Source: Rhodospirillaceae bacterium
GTDB lineage: Bacteria > Pseudomonadota > Alphaproteobacteria > UBA7985
DNA length: 12,822 nt
Reading direction: 5' to 3'
Assembly (NCBI GenBank): GCA_002700865.1
Contig: PAFB01000007.1
Coordinates: 1-12,822, forward strand
Below are positions 1 to 6,633 of the stretch, in pieces. The notes under the pieces are model-generated. The model was not told the origin of the DNA, did no database searches, and saw nothing but the letters and a program-made list of their open reading frames with translations. The stretch's first letter is position 1. Each line of letters opens with the position of its first letter. The translations under genes and the position numbers were made by a program.

Positions 1-285
1 GCCGGAGAGCAGCTCGTGCAGCTCATCGGCCAGTAACTGCCGCGTGAGAAAATAGCGGGTGCCATCGTATTCGACCCAGAGCCGGTCCTCCGCCTGCTCG
101 CTCTGCCCCGCTGCATGGGCCGGTGAGGCCATCACAGAGACAGCGAGAATGGCCACGAGCGCCTTTGTCAGCCCCCGCACCAGTGTCAGCATCGATGCGA
201 TGCGGGCAGCAAACGGCCGCCAAGCGGGCCAAGAGATGGCAGGCTGGGACGGGTGCGGGAACGGGCTGACAGAGAGTGCAGGCAT
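1..285 (-). CDS. Exported protein of unknown function (partial, N-terminus only)
   Basis: The reading frame is open from an ATG at 285 to the window edge, so only the first 95 codons are visible. An internal Met at residue 32 (codon 190-192) begins a classic Sec signal peptide: a short basic start with R and K, a hydrophobic core around ALVAILAVSVM, and an ASPAHA cleavage site before AAG. Starting there would give a normal-length signal peptide; the upstream ATG adds a Pro/Ser/Trp-rich stretch that may not be translated. The mature part begins AGQSEQAEDRLW and looks soluble, so the product is probably periplasmic. The gene starts 6 bases after the stop of the exported-protein gene at 292-963, with only a weak GGA (296-298) as ribosome site, so it is probably translated by coupling. 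I recognise no family. Confidence 0.55.
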   Translation of the reverse strand, partial: MPALSVSPFPHPSQPAISWPAWRPFAARIASMLTLVRGLTKALVAILAVSVMASPAHAAGQSEQAEDRLWVEYDGTRYFLTRQLLADELHELLSG

Positions 286-291
286 GATAGT

Positions 292-963
292 TTATTCCAG
301 CGTAAACAGTTGCGGCGCGCCGCGCTCATCAATGGCCCGGTCGGCGGTGTCGGGATTGACCTGCGGCGCGGCCACGGGGTCGGACGGGTTGAGCGGCTGG
401 CGCTCGTTGGCATCCTGACTTTGCGTCACCAGCCAGTGCACAGTCCGGTTCGCCAGACCCAAGGGGTCGCCAATTTCAAACCGGGCCGGTAACAGCGGCT
501 TGTCCGGGCCAATCGGGACGGCGAACAAATCGCTGCGCTCGGTCCGCCAGATCCGGCGGCAAAACGGCTGGTTGTAGGTCCAGCAAATCCGGTTATCGAT
601 GATTTGCCAAGCCCCTGCGACGACGACGGTGCTGTTCTCATTCCAGCGCAAAACATAACCGTCAAAGGTGTGGTACTCCCACTGGGTCGTACCGTCCTCG
701 CGGTAATAAACCCATGTCACCCCGGGCATCATCAGCTTCATCTGGTCCGTGCTCAGGGGTCGACCGGTCAGGCTGTAGGTCTGGCTGTCGTAATCGACAG
801 TTCGGGGCAAGGAGTAGCTGCCCTCGGTCACGGTTTGTTGGCTCTGGTCCGCTGCGTCCAAAACGGCTTCATCCACGGCGCGAGCCGTTGACCAGCTGAG
901 CAGCGACAGGCCCGGCAGCAGCGCGAGAGCAAGGGCAGTGGTTAGGCGTTTGAGTGGCTGCAT
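292..963 (-). CDS. Exported protein of unknown function
   Basis: The frame encodes 223 residues from the ATG at 963. That start is preferred over an in-frame ATG at 1050 because it begins with a good Sec signal peptide: MQPLKRL, then a hydrophobic stretch ALALALLPGLSLL and STARA as cleavage site. A GGGA ribosome site (968-971) lies just upstream, with tight 4-base spacing. The longer start would bury the signal 29 residues inside. The middle of the protein is rich in aromatic residues (WVYYRED, WEYHTFDGYVLRW) and contains a pattern GAW-x6-RICW with further Cys, reminiscent of small periplasmic beta-sheet proteins; two Cys in this part could form a disulfide. The C-terminus is Pro/Asp-rich and probably disordered. 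It leads a co-directional pair with the next exported protein. Function not recognised. Confidence 0.6.
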   Translation of the reverse strand: MQPLKRLTTALALALLPGLSLLSWSTARAVDEAVLDAADQSQQTVTEGSYSLPRTVDYDSQTYSLTGRPLSTDQMKLMMPGVTWVYYREDGTTQWEYHTFDGYVLRWNENSTVVVAGAWQIIDNRICWTYNQPFCRRIWRTERSDLFAVPIGPDKPLLPARFEIGDPLGLANRTVHWLVTQSQDANERQPLNPSDPVAAPQVNPDTADRAIDERGAPQLFTLE

Positions 964-969
964 GGCGTC

Positions 970-988
970 CCGATCGAGGCTTGATCGG
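970..988 (-). promoter_or_regulatory. Small inverted repeat over the ribosome site of the exported-protein gene
   Basis: CCGATC (970-975) and GATCGG (983-988) form a perfect 6-base inverted repeat with a 7-base loop. On the minus strand the downstream arm ends inside the GGGA ribosome site of the gene starting at 963. In mRNA the hairpin could partly hide that site. This is inference from complementarity only, and six-base arms arise often by chance. Confidence 0.2.
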
Positions 989-1058
989 CTAAAGGTCGCC
1001 TCTAAATAGGGCAAGAGCGCGGCGTGTGCATCAATCCTTTTGCCGATCACGCAACAGA

Positions 1059-1087
1059 TTGAGCTTTTGTGAACGGCGCGCTAGCGT
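1059..1087 (+). promoter_or_regulatory. Weak candidate promoter for the M20 amidohydrolase gene
   Basis: In the 163-base divergent gap, TTGAGC (1059-1064) and TAGCGT (1082-1087) are 17 bases apart. This resembles a sigma-70 pair with a decent -35 and a poor -10. Transcription would start about 30 bases before the ATG at 1127. The gap must also hold the promoter for the minus-strand exported-protein genes, which I could not place. Confidence 0.25.
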
Positions 1088-1126
1088 TGACTGAATACCG
1101 TGACCTTTAGGCTGAGGAGCTGACCC

Positions 1127-2299
1127 ATGCCCCTGATCAATTCGCTGGCAGACCATCTTGACGATATCCGCGCGTGGCGGCACGAGATTCATGCTCATCC
1201 GGAATTGCAATATGAAGTCCACCGCACCGCAGCACTGGTCGCGGAGAAGCTGAATGAATTTGGGCTTGATGAGGTGGTGACGGGGATCGGTCGGACTGGC
1301 GTTGTCGGGGTGATCCGAGGCAAAGGTCAGGACAGCGGCAAGACAATCGGTCTGCGCGCTGACATGGACGCGCTGCCAATTCAGGAAGTCCGCGACTTGC
1401 CCCATAAGTCACAAATCGACGGCTCCATGCACGCCTGCGGCCACGATGGCCATACGGCTATGCTGTTGGGTGCGGCGCGTCATCTGGCTGAAAACCGGGA
1501 CTTTGACGGGACGGTCGTGGTGATCTTTCAGCCTGCTGAAGAAGGCGGTGCGGGTGGTAAGGCGATGGTTGATGATGGCCTGATGGAGCGCTTTGGCATT
1601 CAGGAAATTTACGGCATGCACAACGTCCCCGGCCTGCCCGTCGGCGCCTTTGCCACCAAAGTCGGCCCGATCATGGCAGCAGCAGACCTCCTCGAGATTA
1701 CCGTCGAAGGCAAAGGCGCCCATGCCGCCATGCCCGACAACGGCGTTGACAGCGTGGTGGTTGCGGCTGCGCTGGTGGGGGCGCTGCAGTCGATTGTCTC
1801 ACGCAATGTCGATCCGCTCGACCAGGCTGTGGTCTCGATCACGCAAATACATGCGGGCGACGCCTTCAACGTGATCCCCCAAGTCGCCGAACTCGCAGGA
1901 ACCGTGCGCACGTTCCAGCCCAAGACCCGCGATCTGGTCGAAAGACGGATCGAAGAAATCTGCGCAGGCGTCGCGGCAACCTACGGCGCGTCGATCACCG
2001 CCAAATACCATCGCAATTACCCCGCCACCATCAACCACCCCGCCGAGACTGATTTTGCCGTGTCGGTGGCAGCGGACATCGTTGGCGAGGGGTCGGTCAA
2101 TCCGAATATGGACGGCACCATGGGCGGAGAAGACTTTTCCTTCATGCTGCTAGAGCGGCCCGGGAACTTCATTTTTGTCGGCAACGGCGATACCGCCGGG
2201 TTGCATCACCCCGAATATGACTTCAACGACGAGGTTATTCCCTACGGTTGCTCGTACTGGATCTCGCTGATTGAGCGGGCCATGCCGCTGACAGCCTGA
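1127..2299 (+). CDS. M20-family metallo-amidohydrolase (HipO/aminoacylase-like)
   Basis: This 390-residue protein is a cytoplasmic zinc or manganese hydrolase that cleaves N-acyl amino acids or similar amides. The exact substrate cannot be read from sequence; relatives include hippurate hydrolase, N-acyl-L-amino-acid amidohydrolase and N-acetyl-diaminopimelate deacetylase. Visible motifs are LRADMDALP (76-84), MHACGHDGHT (101-110) with metal ligands C104 and H106, PAEEGG (136-141) with catalytic and metal-binding glutamates E138/E139, YGMHN with H165, the lid-domain GAHAAMP around H199, and MGGEDFSFML (332-341) followed by GLHHPEYDFND with H360/H361. Length and motif order are normal and complete for the family. 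A strong GAGGAG ribosome site (1114-1119) lies 7 bases before the start. It is divergent from the exported-protein genes and convergent with the GT2 gene, so it is probably monocistronic. Confidence 0.9.
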   Translation: MPLINSLADHLDDIRAWRHEIHAHPELQYEVHRTAALVAEKLNEFGLDEVVTGIGRTGVVGVIRGKGQDSGKTIGLRADMDALPIQEVRDLPHKSQIDGSMHACGHDGHTAMLLGAARHLAENRDFDGTVVVIFQPAEEGGAGGKAMVDDGLMERFGIQEIYGMHNVPGLPVGAFATKVGPIMAAADLLEITVEGKGAHAAMPDNGVDSVVVAAALVGALQSIVSRNVDPLDQAVVSITQIHAGDAFNVIPQVAELAGTVRTFQPKTRDLVERRIEEICAGVAATYGASITAKYHRNYPATINHPAETDFAVSVAADIVGEGSVNPNMDGTMGGEDFSFMLLERPGNFIFVGNGDTAGLHHPEYDFNDEVIPYGCSYWISLIERAMPLTA

Positions 2300-2322
2300 T
2301 TGCGCGCAACGGGTGCTTGTTC

Positions 2323-2376
2323 TGGTGGCGCGTCACGTCCCCGCGCCCGCTTACGCGGGCTGGGAACGCGCCACCA
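2323..2376. terminator. Long interrupted stem-loop between convergent genes, possible bidirectional terminator
   Basis: Three nested perfect pairings are visible: an outer 11-base stem TGGTGGCGCGT (2323-2333) with ACGCGCCACCA (2366-2376), a middle TCCC (2338-2341) with GGGA (2362-2365), and an inner GCCCGC (2345-2350) with GCGGGC (2355-2360) around a TTAC loop. It lies 24 bases after the M20 stop and 85 bases beyond the GT2 stop. That position suits a terminator serving both converging genes, though no T-run follows on either side. A 10-base palindrome TTGCGCGCAA (2300-2309) directly follows the M20 stop. It could also be a dispersed palindromic repeat. Confidence 0.45.
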
Positions 2377-2460
2377 CGGGGGCGACGTCGGCTTCGCCGC
2401 CGGTCGGCTGCCGCCTCCGCTCTAGGTCCTGGACTGGCCCCGGTGTTTGATCGCTGACCT

Positions 2461-3468
2461 CTAGTCGCCGCGAGGCGTCTGTTCGGTGATGATGAACAGC
2501 GGGCGGTTTTTGCTTTCCATGAACAGCCGCCCCAGATACTCGCCGACCAGACCCAAGCACAGCAACTGCACCGACTGGAAAAACAGAAAGATCATCATCA
2601 GGCTTGCCCAGCCGCGAACGGCTGAACCGGAGACCACGCTCGCCACCACATAGACCAGCAGACCCAGCGCAATCAGCACCGACACCACGGCCAGACCGGT
2701 ACATAACCGCAAAGGTGCCATGGAGAACCCCGTGATGGCATCGGTTGCAAAGCTGACCATGCGGCGAAGCGGGTAGCCGCTTTGGCCTGCGGCGCGCGGG
2801 GCGCGTTGGTAGTCATAGGGCACTTGCCGACCGCCAAGCCAGGCGATCATCCCGCGCAAAAATCGGTGCTGTTCAGGCATGGCGTTCAAGCGGGCGACGA
2901 TGGTTGCGGACAGTAGGCGGAAATCGCCGGTGTCTGCGGGGATATCCGTGGAGGAGAGCCACCGCAAGACGCGGTAAAACAGTCCCGCCGAGGCACGCTT
3001 GAGCCAGCCCTCGCCTGCCCGCGCCATTCGGCGGCCATAAACCACATCGGCTTGCTCGGCCTGCATCAGAGCCAGCATGGGTACCAGCGCTTCGGGCGGG
3101 TCTTGCAGGTCAGCATCGATCAGTAGCACGCGCGCGCCTTGGGTCTGCATCAACCCGGCGCTCAGGGCGCGCTGGTGGCCAAAATTGCGGGACAGGCGAA
3201 CCCCCCTCAGGTGCGGGTCGGCGGCGCAAGCCGCTTGCATGGTAGCCCAAGTGGCATCGGTGGAGCCATCGTCAACCAGCACAATCTCATAAGTCAGCCC
3301 GCTCGATACAGCCGCCGCTGTCATCCGCGTGAGAAACGCAGGCAGGCCGTCCTGCTCGTTCAGGCAAGGCACCACGATCGACAGCTCAACCGATGGCCCT
3401 GCGCGGTCGTCGGGAACGGCGGCGGCGGCCGCGGCGGCAGCGACTGGGGTGTCAGGACTGGTCATCAT
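2461..3468 (-). CDS. Membrane-anchored GT2 glycosyltransferase (GtrB/DPM1-like)
   Basis: A family-2 glycosyltransferase of about 335 residues that likely moves a sugar from a nucleotide donor to polyprenyl phosphate on the inner face of the membrane. The GT-A domain starts at ELSIVVPCLNEQDG (28-41), followed by VDDGSTDAT (65-73) and the metal-binding DADLQDPPE (118-126). Then comes YGRRMARAGEGWLKR, and DTGDFRLL near 179-186, typical of dolichol-phosphate-mannose-synthase relatives. Two C-terminal membrane segments (about 256-278 and 287-311) and a short cytoplasmic tail match the GtrB layout. Start: ATG at 3468, or the next ATG at 3465. Either overlaps the end of galE by 14-17 bases, so translation is probably coupled. 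Farther upstream ATGs lie inside galE and encode no conserved sequence. The N-terminus has a run of eight alanines, probably unstructured. The specific sugar is unknown. Confidence 0.85.
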   Translation of the reverse strand: MMTSPDTPVAAAAAAAAVPDDRAGPSVELSIVVPCLNEQDGLPAFLTRMTAAAVSSGLTYEIVLVDDGSTDATWATMQAACAADPHLRGVRLSRNFGHQRALSAGLMQTQGARVLLIDADLQDPPEALVPMLALMQAEQADVVYGRRMARAGEGWLKRASAGLFYRVLRWLSSTDIPADTGDFRLLSATIVARLNAMPEQHRFLRGMIAWLGGRQVPYDYQRAPRAAGQSGYPLRRMVSFATDAITGFSMAPLRLCTGLAVVSVLIALGLLVYVVASVVSGSAVRGWASLMMIFLFFQSVQLLCLGLVGEYLGRLFMESKNRPLFIITEQTPRGD

Positions 3469-4501
3469 CGTTCCACAGTCCCCATTGCCGCGCAGCACCG
3501 GCCCAGCGCCAAGCATCGCGCACCATATCCGGCAAATCACGCTGAGCAGACCAGCCGATTGCTCGTTCTGCCGCGCTGGGGTCAGCCAGCAGGGTCGCGA
3601 CGTCGCCGCTGCGACGCTCGCCCATCTTTTGCGGCAACGTCTGGCCCAATTCCCGCTCGAACGCAGTCACCACTTCGCGCACCGAATAGGGTGTGCCCGT
3701 GCCAAGATTAAGGGCTGTAAAGGGCTGCTCGAACGCGCCATCAAGCAGCGCGCGCAAGGCCATGACGTGCGCCTGCGCCAAATCAACCACGTGAATGTAA
3801 TCACGCACGCCGGTTCCGTCGGGCGTATCGTAATCCTCGCCGAAGATGGTCAGGTGATCGCGCTGGCCAACCGCGACCTGCACAATGATAGGGAAGAGAT
3901 TGTTGGGGCGGTCCTTTGGGTCCTCGCCGATCAAGGCGCTGTCGTGTGCGCCTGCGGGGTTGAAATAACGCAGCGACAAGCCGCGCGTCTTGGCCCCCGG
4001 TGCTTGAGCGAGGTCAGCGAGAACCTGCTCCATCATCGCCTTGCTGGCGCCGTAGGGGTTGTTGGGTTGGACCGGCATGCCTTCGTGCAGAGGGAAGACT
4101 TTGACGTCACCATAAACCATTGCTGAGGACGAAAACACGATCCCGCCCCCGCCGGCGCGCTCAAAGACATCGAATAAAGCGACTGATCCCGCAACGTTGT
4201 TATCGTAGTACTTGAGCGGCTCTTCAACAGACTCGCCCACGGCTTTGAAGGCCGCCAAATGGATCAGACCCGCACCAGGTTCCCGCTCCAGCACGGTTTC
4301 CAGCGCGGCTCGGTTGCGAATGTCCACGTCATAGTGTGTAAGCGCGCGCTGGGTCAGACGTTCCAGTCGCTCCAGCACTGAGGCCCGCGCGTTGGACAGG
4401 TTATCGACGATGACCGGCTCATAACCAGCCGCGCACAGCTCCACAACCACATGCGAACCAATGTACCCCAGCCCACCGGTAACAAGGATCTTTTCTGACA
4501 T
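3452..4501 (-). CDS. galE: UDP-glucose 4-epimerase
   Basis: This 349-residue short-chain dehydrogenase/reductase interconverts UDP-glucose and UDP-galactose (some relatives also use the N-acetyl sugars) with bound NAD. The N-terminal Rossmann motif GGLGYIGSH (9-17) follows the start directly. HLAAFKAVGES (81-91), the catalytic serine in FSSSAMVYG (S126), the YxxxK pair in NPYGASK (Y150, K154), RYFNPAGAH (178-186) and DGTGVRDYIHV (228-238) are all present, so the enzyme should be active. Length is normal for GalE. An AAAGGA ribosome site (4512-4517) precedes the ATG by 10 bases. It lies between the HAD gene and the GT2 gene on the same strand, consistent with supplying a UDP-sugar for envelope polysaccharide or glycolipid synthesis. 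Confidence 0.93.
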   Translation of the reverse strand: MSEKILVTGGLGYIGSHVVVELCAAGYEPVIVDNLSNARASVLERLERLTQRALTHYDVDIRNRAALETVLEREPGAGLIHLAAFKAVGESVEEPLKYYDNNVAGSVALFDVFERAGGGGIVFSSSAMVYGDVKVFPLHEGMPVQPNNPYGASKAMMEQVLADLAQAPGAKTRGLSLRYFNPAGAHDSALIGEDPKDRPNNLFPIIVQVAVGQRDHLTIFGEDYDTPDGTGVRDYIHVVDLAQAHVMALRALLDGAFEQPFTALNLGTGTPYSVREVVTAFERELGQTLPQKMGERRSGDVATLLADPSAAERAIGWSAQRDLPDMVRDAWRWAGAARQWGLWNDDDQS

Positions 4502-4507
4502 TGTGGC

Positions 4508-4609
4508 TCAGTCCTTTGTTTGCGCCTGCTGCAGCGTTGTAGCAAACGCGGCGGCAAAAGCTTCAGGAAAACACGCATTTGTTCCCCGGAATTTCAGCGG
4601 GCGACGCAT
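4508..4609 (-). CDS. Possible 33-residue small ORF between the HAD gene and galE
   Basis: An ATG at 4609 opens a 33-residue frame (MRRPLKFRGTNACF...) that begins 9 bases after the HAD stop and ends 6 bases before the galE start, filling the 117-base gap. Its end contains the galE ribosome site. There is no strong ribosome site of its own and no recognised motif. It may be a small coupled gene, a remnant, or chance; conservation would decide. Confidence 0.2.
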   Translation of the reverse strand: MRRPLKFRGTNACFPEAFAAAFATTLQQAQTKD

Positions 4610-4618
4610 GTACGAGGC

Positions 4619-5179
4619 TCACGAGAACACCGCCTCAATGGCGAAAGCCTGCCTCGCCCGTGCTTCCAAGCCGGGCGAGCAATTGACCAATACGGCCCCG
4701 CGGGCGGCTTGCCAGACTGGCCAATCCTGCCTTGAATTACCGGCGTAGACGAAGCCCTGCGGAAACATCGCTGTCAGACGCTCGGCTTTGGCCTCGCCGG
4801 TAAGGTTGGTGACGCCGTCGCTGGCGATTACCGCGCCGAAATAATCAAACTCAGCCGCCACCCGCCGCACGAACTCATGGTCTGAGCCGCTCGCCAACAC
4901 CATGGGGCGATCCATGGCGCCTTGCTGGTCCAACCAGCTCTCAAAGTCTGTGTTCCATTTCAGGTCATAGGCGTCGAAGTGCCGGATCACCTGCGCGGCC
5001 AAGTCTTGTTTGGCCGCAGCACGCGGGCGCTGCAATGCCCGTGCGACCTTCCATGGATTGCGCCAAACCGCAGCGCGAAGGGACCACCAGGACAAATCCC
5101 CACGATGCAGAGTTCCATCAAGATCAACGGCCAGAGGCAAGAGCTCAAGCCCCACATGACTTCGCGCGACAGCGGTCAT
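4619..5179 (-). CDS. HAD-superfamily phosphatase-like domain, stand-alone version of the HAD-UbiA fusion type
   Basis: A 186-residue haloacid-dehalogenase-type protein, probably a soluble phosphatase. Motif I is DLDGT (D19, D21), motif II VLASGS (S97), motif III is the lysine of GEAKAERL (K131), and motif IV is YAGNSRQDWPVW, with N148 where many HADs have Asp, and D152. The pattern SDGVTNLTGEAKAERL plus YAGNSRxDxPVW is what I know from the N-terminal half of alphaproteobacterial proteins fused to a UbiA-type polyprenyl-phosphate transferase. Here the protein stops right after the HAD domain and no UbiA gene follows. Start chosen at ATG 5179; a GTG nine codons in would also fit. It is first of three co-directional genes (HAD, galE, GT2), and divergent from coxS with a 93-base shared gap. 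Its substrate may be a lipid-linked phosphosugar; this is inference. Confidence 0.75.
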   Translation of the reverse strand: MTAVARSHVGLELLPLAVDLDGTLHRGDLSWWSLRAAVWRNPWKVARALQRPRAAAKQDLAAQVIRHFDAYDLKWNTDFESWLDQQGAMDRPMVLASGSDHEFVRRVAAEFDYFGAVIASDGVTNLTGEAKAERLTAMFPQGFVYAGNSRQDWPVWQAARGAVLVNCSPGLEARARQAFAIEAVFS

Positions 5180-5213
5180 CGAATAATCCGGGTCAGTTGC
5201 GACATGAGGCAGG

Positions 5214-5243
5214 GTGACATCCTGCCTGCTCCGGGCTTAGTAT
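5214..5243 (+). promoter_or_regulatory. Candidate sigma-70-type promoter for coxS
   Basis: GTGACA (5214-5219) matches the -35 consensus at five of six bases. TAGTAT (5238-5243) matches the -10 consensus at four of six, with 18-base spacing. Transcription would begin near 5250, leaving a leader of roughly 22 bases containing the GGAAGG ribosome site at 5255-5260. It sits in the 93-base divergent gap between the HAD gene and coxS. Confidence 0.45.
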
Positions 5244-5272
5244 AGATCCGAAGCGGAAGGAACCTAACACGC

Positions 5273-5794
5273 ATGACTCAGGTATCAATGACGGTGAACG
5301 GCAAGGCTGTGTCAGCCGAGATCGAAGATCGTACCCTTTTGGTGGCATTCATTCGGGACCATCTCGGCCTGACGGGGACCCACGTTGGCTGCGAGACCTC
5401 GCAGTGCGGGGCCTGTACCGTGCATGTTGACGGTGCAGCGATGAAGTCCTGCTCGATGCTTGCTGTCATGGCTGAAGGATCCAGCATCACCACCATTGAG
5501 GGCCTTGCTCCCACCGACGATACCCTGCACCCGGTTCAAGAAGCGTTTCGCGAGCATCACGGCTTGCAATGCGGGTTTTGTACGCCGGGGATGATCATGT
5601 CCGCGACTGACATGATTCGCCGCTATGAAGGCCGGCTCGATGAAGCGACGATCAGAGAACAGCTCGAAGGCAACCTGTGCCGATGCACGGGCTACCACAA
5701 CATCGTCAAAGCCATCGCTGCTGCGTCAGAAACCATGGCTTCTTCGGGTATGACGGATGAGGGCGAAGCAGACACAGCGACAGCTGCGTCCTAA
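5273..5794 (+). CDS. coxS: [2Fe-2S] iron-sulfur subunit of CO dehydrogenase/xanthine dehydrogenase-type enzyme
   Basis: A 173-residue electron-transfer subunit of a molybdenum hydroxylase. The N-terminal plant-type ferredoxin fold carries one cluster on C40, C45, C48 and C60 (GCETSQCGACTVHVDG...C). The C-terminal helical domain carries the second on C100, C103, C136 and C138 (QCGFCTPGM and NLCRCTGYHNIVKAI). Both clusters are complete. In the holoenzyme it links the molybdenum cofactor of the large subunit to FAD on the medium subunit. The acidic tail after about 152 is unusual filler. The start is supported by GGAAGGAA (5255-5262) upstream. The FAD subunit follows after 38 bases, but no large subunit is present. 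CO oxidation is not proven, since many aldehyde and purine hydroxylases share these subunits. Confidence 0.85.
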   Translation: MTQVSMTVNGKAVSAEIEDRTLLVAFIRDHLGLTGTHVGCETSQCGACTVHVDGAAMKSCSMLAVMAEGSSITTIEGLAPTDDTLHPVQEAFREHHGLQCGFCTPGMIMSATDMIRRYEGRLDEATIREQLEGNLCRCTGYHNIVKAIAAASETMASSGMTDEGEADTATAAS

Positions 5795-5832
5795 AGCGAA
5801 AATCAGGCACGACCTGCAAGGAGCAATCAAGT

Positions 5833-6633
5833 ATGTACGACGTCTCTTACCGCCGCGCAGGCACGGTACCCGGTGCCGTTGAGACCTTTTCTCAGGGCGA
5901 CGACCCGAAATACGTCGCCGGGGGACAAACCCTGATCCCCACAATGAAAGCGCGTCTGGCCGCGCCCTCAGAACTGGTCGACGTTTCTCGGATCGAAGAC
6001 CTTATCGGCATCTGCGAAGACGGCGACCGCGTGATTGTCGGGGCATCCACCACGCACGCAGCGGTTCACGCAGACCCCCTGCTCGGGCGATTGATCCCCG
6101 GGCTAGCCGCGCTGGCCGGCAATATCGGCGATCCGATGGTTCGGCACAGGGGGACAATGGGCGGATCGGTCGTGAACAACGATCCCTCAGCCGACTATCC
6201 AGCCGCACTGCTGGCGCTGGGTGCCACTGTACGCACGGACCGGCGAGACGTGGCGGCTGATGACTTCTTTGTCGATATGTTCGAGACCGACCTCGAAGAA
6301 GATGAACTGATCACCGCCATCGCCTTCCCCGTTCCGAAACGTGCCACCTATGCCAAATTCCCCAACCCGGCGTCGCGCTATGCCATGGTTGGCGTGATGG
6401 TCGCTGAGCTGGCCGATGGATCGATACGGGTTGCAGTGACCGGGGCAGGATCGAGCGGCGTATTCCGGTGGCGCGAAGCCGAAACGGCGTTGGCGGCAAC
6501 CATGGACGCTGCGGCGCTGGATGGATTAAGCGTTGACGCGGATGAGATGCTGGAAGACCTGCATGGTTCCGGGGAATACCGCGCCCATTTGGTTGGCGTG
6601 ATGGCAAAGCGAGCGGTTAATGCGCTTTCATAG
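5833..6633 (+). CDS. coxM: FAD-binding (medium) subunit of CO dehydrogenase/xanthine dehydrogenase-type enzyme
   Basis: A 266-residue flavoprotein subunit that takes electrons from CoxS and hands them to an acceptor. FAD-binding motifs are AGGQTLIPTMKARL (29-42) and GNIGDPMVRHRGTMGGS with NNDPSADYPA (97-124). A C-terminal CO-dehydrogenase flavoprotein domain begins near 170, with AVTGAGSSGVFR around 201-212. Length is slightly short of the usual 270-290 but the domains are complete. An AAGGAG site (5818-5823) lies 9 bases before the ATG. The product sits directly after coxS and nothing follows on the same strand until leuC. Form II-type clusters normally have the order S-L-M, so the large-subunit gene appears missing from between these two. 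Confidence 0.85.
   Translation: MYDVSYRRAGTVPGAVETFSQGDDPKYVAGGQTLIPTMKARLAAPSELVDVSRIEDLIGICEDGDRVIVGASTTHAAVHADPLLGRLIPGLAALAGNIGDPMVRHRGTMGGSVVNNDPSADYPAALLALGATVRTDRRDVAADDFFVDMFETDLEEDELITAIAFPVPKRATYAKFPNPASRYAMVGVMVAELADGSIRVAVTGAGSSGVFRWREAETALAATMDAAALDGLSVDADEMLEDLHGSGEYRAHLVGVMAKRAVNALS

Noticed and set aside
964..1050. Longer N-terminus (ATG at 1050) for the exported-protein gene ending at 292
   Set aside because: It would put 29 residues before an otherwise perfect signal peptide, and the ATG at 963 has a nearby GGGA.
3420..3445. GCC/GCG run encoding eight alanines, considered as a microsatellite or phase-variable tract
   Set aside because: The codons are mixed and in frame. 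It lies within the coding start of the GT2 protein and resembles ordinary low-complexity Ala linker.
3139..4126. Long plus-strand frames opposite galE and the GT2 gene
   Set aside because: They are mirror frames of well-supported genes, and their products are rich in Arg, Ala and His with no motifs.
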